This document shows, piece after piece, positions 59,734 through 64,000 of a stretch of DNA of 64,000 nucleotides. The notes under the pieces were generated by a model. It did no database searches. It was not told the DNA's origin and was given only the letters and a program-made list of their open reading frames with translations. The DNA is from Ophioceras dolichostomum (taxonomy: Eukaryota; Ascomycota; Sordariomycetes; Magnaporthales; Ophioceraceae): contig PYST01000117.1 of the NCBI GenBank assembly GCA_003049485.1, positions 1-64,000 on the forward strand, read 5' to 3'. The translations under genes and the position numbers were made by a program. Every line of letters begins with the position of its first letter. Position 1 is the first letter of the stretch.

Positions 59734-61655
59734 CACTCGTCTGCCACGAATCAATGATCCGCTCGTGCGGTTCGGCGCGGCCGTTGCGTCGACGAAGATG
59801 GCCGCGTTCCTCAGCACTTGATTTTAATCACGTTGCTTCGAGGTCTCGCGAGCTCTTCGGTTTCTAGGGGGGGTTCTTGCTGTTCAGCATTGGTGCTAGG
59901 GCTGTGCGCCAGGAGCGTTGTCCGGAAATGGGCAACAGCAGTCTTTAGAGCTGGGATATATCACGCCCATCCAGCGATTTTCACGATCACACCTAAGCGC
60001 GCATACACGCACGCACGCACACACTCACACACAAGTCCATCACTCTCACGACCTTCTCTTCCTCTCCTCTCTTCCTTGGCCAGATCAACGATATCGATCA
60101 GGACACGGGCAACTTCTCTCGAAGGAGTTTGCACGACCTTTCTCGGTTTTCGTATTTCCTAGTTCCTTCTCTCTCTGGCCTGCGAGGGCTTTTTATTTTC
60201 CGACTTTTCCTATGAGACTGGGGGTCCCTTTACATTCATATCTTGCATTTGCGTCCTGGACTTTCTACAGCAAGGCGTTGGGGTTGGCTTTTTACACGTG
60301 CACAATACTGGAGAGAAAGAGAGGAAGAGAGACAACTGTCAAAGGGGGAGGCAGGCGAGCTCCGTTCCGGAATGCCTTAATGAACCGGCCTCCTCCGAGA
60401 CACGGAAAACATACCATATATCCATGGAACTCGGGTGATTCCGATCCGTGGAGCGATGAGAGAGGGAGAGGGAGAGGGAGAGGATGTCTGAGAAAGCAAA
60501 AAGACAGGCCTCCTTGGTCCTGGACTGGAAGCCTTGTATTTTGAGTGCGGTCGTTTTTGTTGATTGCTTCCGCTTTTTTCGAGCCGCCGTCGGCTTGACC
60601 CCTAGCTTTCGGGGAAATGAAAGCGAGAGACGATATTCAAAAAGCGTTTGGAAATCCATCCATGGTTGCACTTTGTTTCTGCCGTGACAACGGGGTGGCG
60701 TTAGTCTTCGTGGAGTCGAAGTCGAGTGAGGCTCGCGTGATACCTGATGAAAACGGGCAAGGGAACCCACGTCCACTCACTCAATACACTCCTACGTACC
60801 TAGTCTGGCTCAGGTTCGCCAGCCGGTAAAGGAGCACGTAAAGTTGACCAGAAAAAGGCGGTCACGAAATGAGGAAAGTGGAGGAGATATTTTTTAACGT
60901 CCAGTCTCTTCGCGTATTTGGCCCTGTGCATCGTAAAGTAGCAGCGCAAGCCAAAGGTGTTGATGACGTCAGGTGTGGCTTGGATCTTCCATTTAGACGA
61001 GTGGGCTACTCCCACGGAACACAGTCTGGTCGAGGTGCAACGACAAGTCGACGACAAGTCGTCACTCACGCATTCATGCATGCCAACATGTAGAAGGCGA
61101 GCCACCGCCAAGTTGAACCGAAGTGGACTCCCTCCATCTTAAGATTTGAAAGGCGGGCCTGCAGTTACCAAGTGCCTGACTGACCGCTGGAGCTTGCTAC
61201 TTGGTAGTCGCTACCTTCCCTAGCCTGGCGCGGCGGAACGACGACCGTTCGTTCAATGTAACTACCGCCGGGGAATAAAGGAAATCGCACCGGCCCTCGC
61301 AGGCTCAACCGAGCTGCTTTGGGCAATCGCAGAACCCTGAGGTCTCAATACCATTTCATCCCACTTCCTCCTGTCCCCATTTCTGCCCGCCAGCCATTCC
61401 TTCGTCTGTCCCCTGTCCGACAGGACGACGACCTTCAGATCGTACTCCTTGGCTACCCCGCCACCTCTTCGCTTCTCCCTCTTCGGGGTACGCGTCATCT
61501 TGTTTCTTTTTGCTCCATCCCCATCAGTTATCCTTAGGTCAACTCAGGCAAACATAGTAGAACTCGAATTCCTACCCGATTGAACAGGCTAGCCACCACC
61601 GCGAAGTAACCTTCCAGGTTCCTCTCTGCCTCGGCCCGCACCACACCGGAGCAAT
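59734..61655. other. Intergenic, no gene recognised
   Basis: MED19 3' flank and promoter of the hydrolase gene. It contains an AC-rich tract near 60005-60035 and a GAGAGGGAGAGG run near 60460. No coding region is supported. Confidence 0.55.
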
Positions 61656-64000
61656 ATGCCCGATCAGGGCGGCGATGGCGGCGCCCTCACCCCCCCCTCC
61701 CCGTCTCCCTCCCTGGGCCGCGGATATTGTGACGAGGAGCCCAGCAGAGAGCAGACTGATACGAGCGGGGGCCGCCGTGTATTGCTCGTGATCTACATAC
61801 ACGGATACATGGGCAAGGACAGCTCGTTCCAGTCGTTCCCGGCGCACGTCCACGACCTGCTGAAGATGTCGCTGGATACGCACATCATCCACACCAAGAT
61901 CTATCCGAGATACAAGACTTATAAGGCCATTGATGTCGCGAGGGATAACTTCAGCAGGTGGCTTGCTCCCCACGAATCGCCCACGACCGACATCGTCCTG
62001 GTGGGACACTCGATGGGAGGGCTGCTTGCTGCGGACACGGCGCTGCTGGTGTGTCTCCTTTCTCTCGTTCTCTCACACACACACACACACATACCCTTGT
62101 CACACCGACCATTACCGGGTACCTAATTTGGGGTGAACCCCTGAAGGAATTGAGTGCTGACCTTCGAACCAAACCCCGTGACCGGGCCGTATGTCTCGCG
62201 CCTACAGTCTCCGCACCAAGACGAAGCCGGTAAGCCGTGCAAGCTCAGGCATCGTATTCTTGGGATTTTGTCGTTGGACTCTCCTTTTCTGGGTCTTCAC
62301 CCGGGCATCATATCCGCCGGTATCGCCAGCTTGTTCCGCAAGGGGCCTGATTCACAAAAGTCGGCGTCATCACAGTCCATCCCTGATGCCAACGGTAAAC
62401 TGTCGCCGGATCCTTCTATCTACAACGACCTGGTTTCGGACATGACGTCGTCGTCCGAGACTCCGGAGAGCTCAACGGCTGCGCTCTCCTACTTCCCCTC
62501 CAACAACTCCACCTCTCTCAGCACCACTATCAGCCCCGGCTCGAACCCGGCCGCCGAGTCTTTCTCTTCCTCCAACGGCGCCAACAGCAGCAAAAGTCGG
62601 CCGGACCCCTACTACAACCCGCCTTTCTTCAACGACATCATGTTTAAGGACCGAGGGTGGATGAAGAACATGTGGCACTTCGCCAAGAAGCGCAAGATCG
62701 AGGGCTCGAGCCTGATAGAGGCGGCGACGAACCACATAGTGTGCCATCTGCAGTTCGGCAAGGCCCTGACGGACCACCGTGGCCTACACGTGCGGTACCA
62801 GAGCATCCGGCGGCTGGAGGACGTGAACGACCTCTCACCACCCGAGCAGCCGGAAAGGAACGCTAGCGGTGGTGGGGGTGGTGGTGGTCGCCGCGGGCGC
62901 AACAGAGATAGTGACGGGCAGCCGCACGAAAGGGATGTGCGCGTCCGCTTTGTGAACTACTACACGATATCGACGGGCAGGGCCAAGACGAAGAAGAGCA
63001 AGTCGCTGGTACAGTCACCCACTAGGTCGCCTGCCCGATCTCCCGTCCGTTCGACAGCCAGCTCGCCGGGTCCTTCCCCGCCCTCACACTCACAGGCGCG
63101 ATCACACGAGGGTTCTCCGCCACGAAGCCCTCTTCCCATCAGGCCCCACATGCAGCCTCCCCCTCCTGACCGGCGACTCTTCAACCGCCCCGTGTACGCC
63201 CATGAGCGCAGGTCACCGCCCTCTGTCCCCTTCCTTAAGCCGGAGCAGCAGCAGAAACTGCAGAATGAGGGACCAAAGCGGGACGGATCTCTGGAGCTCC
63301 CGGACTCAAGGTCGTCCACGCCCCGCATCTCCATCGAGGACCATAGCAATACAGCGAGACCCAAGCTCCTGGAGATCATCTACTCTGACCGCTTCGACAA
63401 CGCGATGAACGTGCCCTACGCAACGCCAAACTCGGAAGGATGCCGTAAGGCGGTCGGCCCCTCCGATCTTTCTACAGAGAGCAGCGGCTCGACGCCAGGC
63501 ACGGACACAGGCAGCTCGCCGGACGGCGAAGGGGCAGCTACCGCCACCAGCTATCCGCCGTCAACAGCGGCGTTATCAAGCCAAGCCGTGGCGGCGACGC
63601 CCGTCACAAAATCAGCTGCCGCCCCTGCTCCTGCCCCTAACACGACAGCTCCGGACGACAATAACGACGACCTAGCCCCCATCTCGGAGCTCCCGCCGCC
63701 ACCGCAGGAGCCGCGACTAGCGCAGGACGCAGACGCCGACATGCGGCGGAAGGCGGAGAAGGAGCACAGGCGGGCGATGAAGTCCTACGACCAGGCGGTG
63801 AAGGCGCGCGAGAAGGCCCTCAAAGACCGCGAGAAGACGCTGGAGAGACGGCGGAGGAAGGCGGAGAAGGAGGCGCTTAGGAGGGAGAGGGGTGAGGCGA
63901 GGATGGAGAAGAAGCGGTTGAGGAAGGAGGAGGGGAGTAAAGGGAAGGGGGATTTTGGTGGTGGTTGTGGTGGAAAGGGGAAGGAGGGGGAGGAGGACGG
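61656..64000 (+). CDS. DUF676-type alpha/beta hydrolase (putative serine esterase/lipase), 5' part
   Basis: Partial at the right edge. Exon 1 is 61656-62048 and exon 2 starts at 62208 and stays open to 64000; the join reads AADTALL/SPHQDEAGKPC. A lipase-type domain starts at VIYIHGYMGKDSSFQSFP, and the nucleophile elbow GHSMGG places the catalytic Ser at residue 119. The expected strand HRILGILSLDSPFLGLHPG follows. A long insertion with Ser-rich segments separates this from FNDIMFKDRGWMKNMWHFA and VRFVNYYTISTGRAKTKKSK, which match the C-terminal part of the fungal DUF676 family as I remember it. The tail is Pro/Ser-rich (repeated SPTRSPARSPVRS) and ends in a highly basic/acidic coiled-coil-like stretch. 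The intron carries a short (CA)n run. The membrane or lipid substrate is unknown. Confidence 0.88.
62078..62092. repeat. Short (CA)n run within the hydrolase intron
   Basis: About seven to eight CA units lie inside the inferred intron 62049-62207. In an unspliced reading they give the false His-Thr repeat. Confidence 0.8.

Noticed and set aside
1..64000. tRNA, 5S rRNA or CRISPR arrays
   Set aside because: No B-box-like GGTTCGANTCC with a cloverleaf context, no fungal 5S signature and no regularly spaced direct repeats were seen by eye; a tRNA scan would settle the first.

Overview
The window is nuclear DNA of a filamentous ascomycete (Pezizomycotina, most likely Sordariomycetes). The genes are interrupted by short introns (about 50-390 nt) with GT..AG ends and CTAAC-type branch points, coding regions are rich in G/C at third positions, and the proteins are typically fungal (Zn2Cys6 regulator, Rox3/MED19, MARVEL and DUF6594 membrane proteins, calcineurin A). 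Thirteen protein genes are well supported: roughly one per 5 kb, sparse for this group. Almost all had to be assembled from exons. Every splice model here was read from the DNA by matching frames, splice sites and remembered family patterns, not from transcripts.

Left part (1-22.8 kb): calcineurin catalytic subunit (+), a (CA)n microsatellite, a cyclase/kynurenine-formamidase-like enzyme (-), a glycogenin-like GT8 glycosyltransferase (-), a Gfo/Idh/MocA dehydrogenase (-), a DHDPS/KDG-aldolase-family lyase (+), a FAD-dependent amine/amino-acid oxidase-like protein (-) and a Hyr1/Gpx3-type thiol peroxidase (+). The dehydrogenase and the aldolase are divergent neighbours and could act in one sugar-acid catabolic route, though this is inference.

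Middle (22.8-37.6 kb): almost 15 kb in which I find no credible gene, only low-complexity tracts, microsatellites and copies of a short palindromic TAGGTACCTAGG-type element. It ends at a Zn2Cys6 transcription factor with a polyglutamine tract (37.6-40.6 kb).

Right part (43-64 kb): NOP16 (ribosome biogenesis, +) followed within 40 nt of its stop by a striking near-perfect inverted repeat (arms of about 130 nt, 13-nt loop). Then come a MARVEL-domain membrane protein with NPF motifs (-), a 14-TM DHA2-type MFS transporter with a dileucine motif (-), a five-exon DUF6594 membrane protein (-), a low-confidence ORF made of an ER/K-rich 42-bp minisatellite (+), Mediator subunit MED19/Rox3 (+), and the 5' part of a DUF676-type alpha/beta hydrolase that runs off the right edge (+).

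No rRNA, tRNA, CRISPR array or intact transposon was recognised. The most unusual items are the NOP16-proximal long hairpin, the large gene-free block, the dispersed TAGGTA palindromes (one copy inside an intron), and the ER/K minisatellite.
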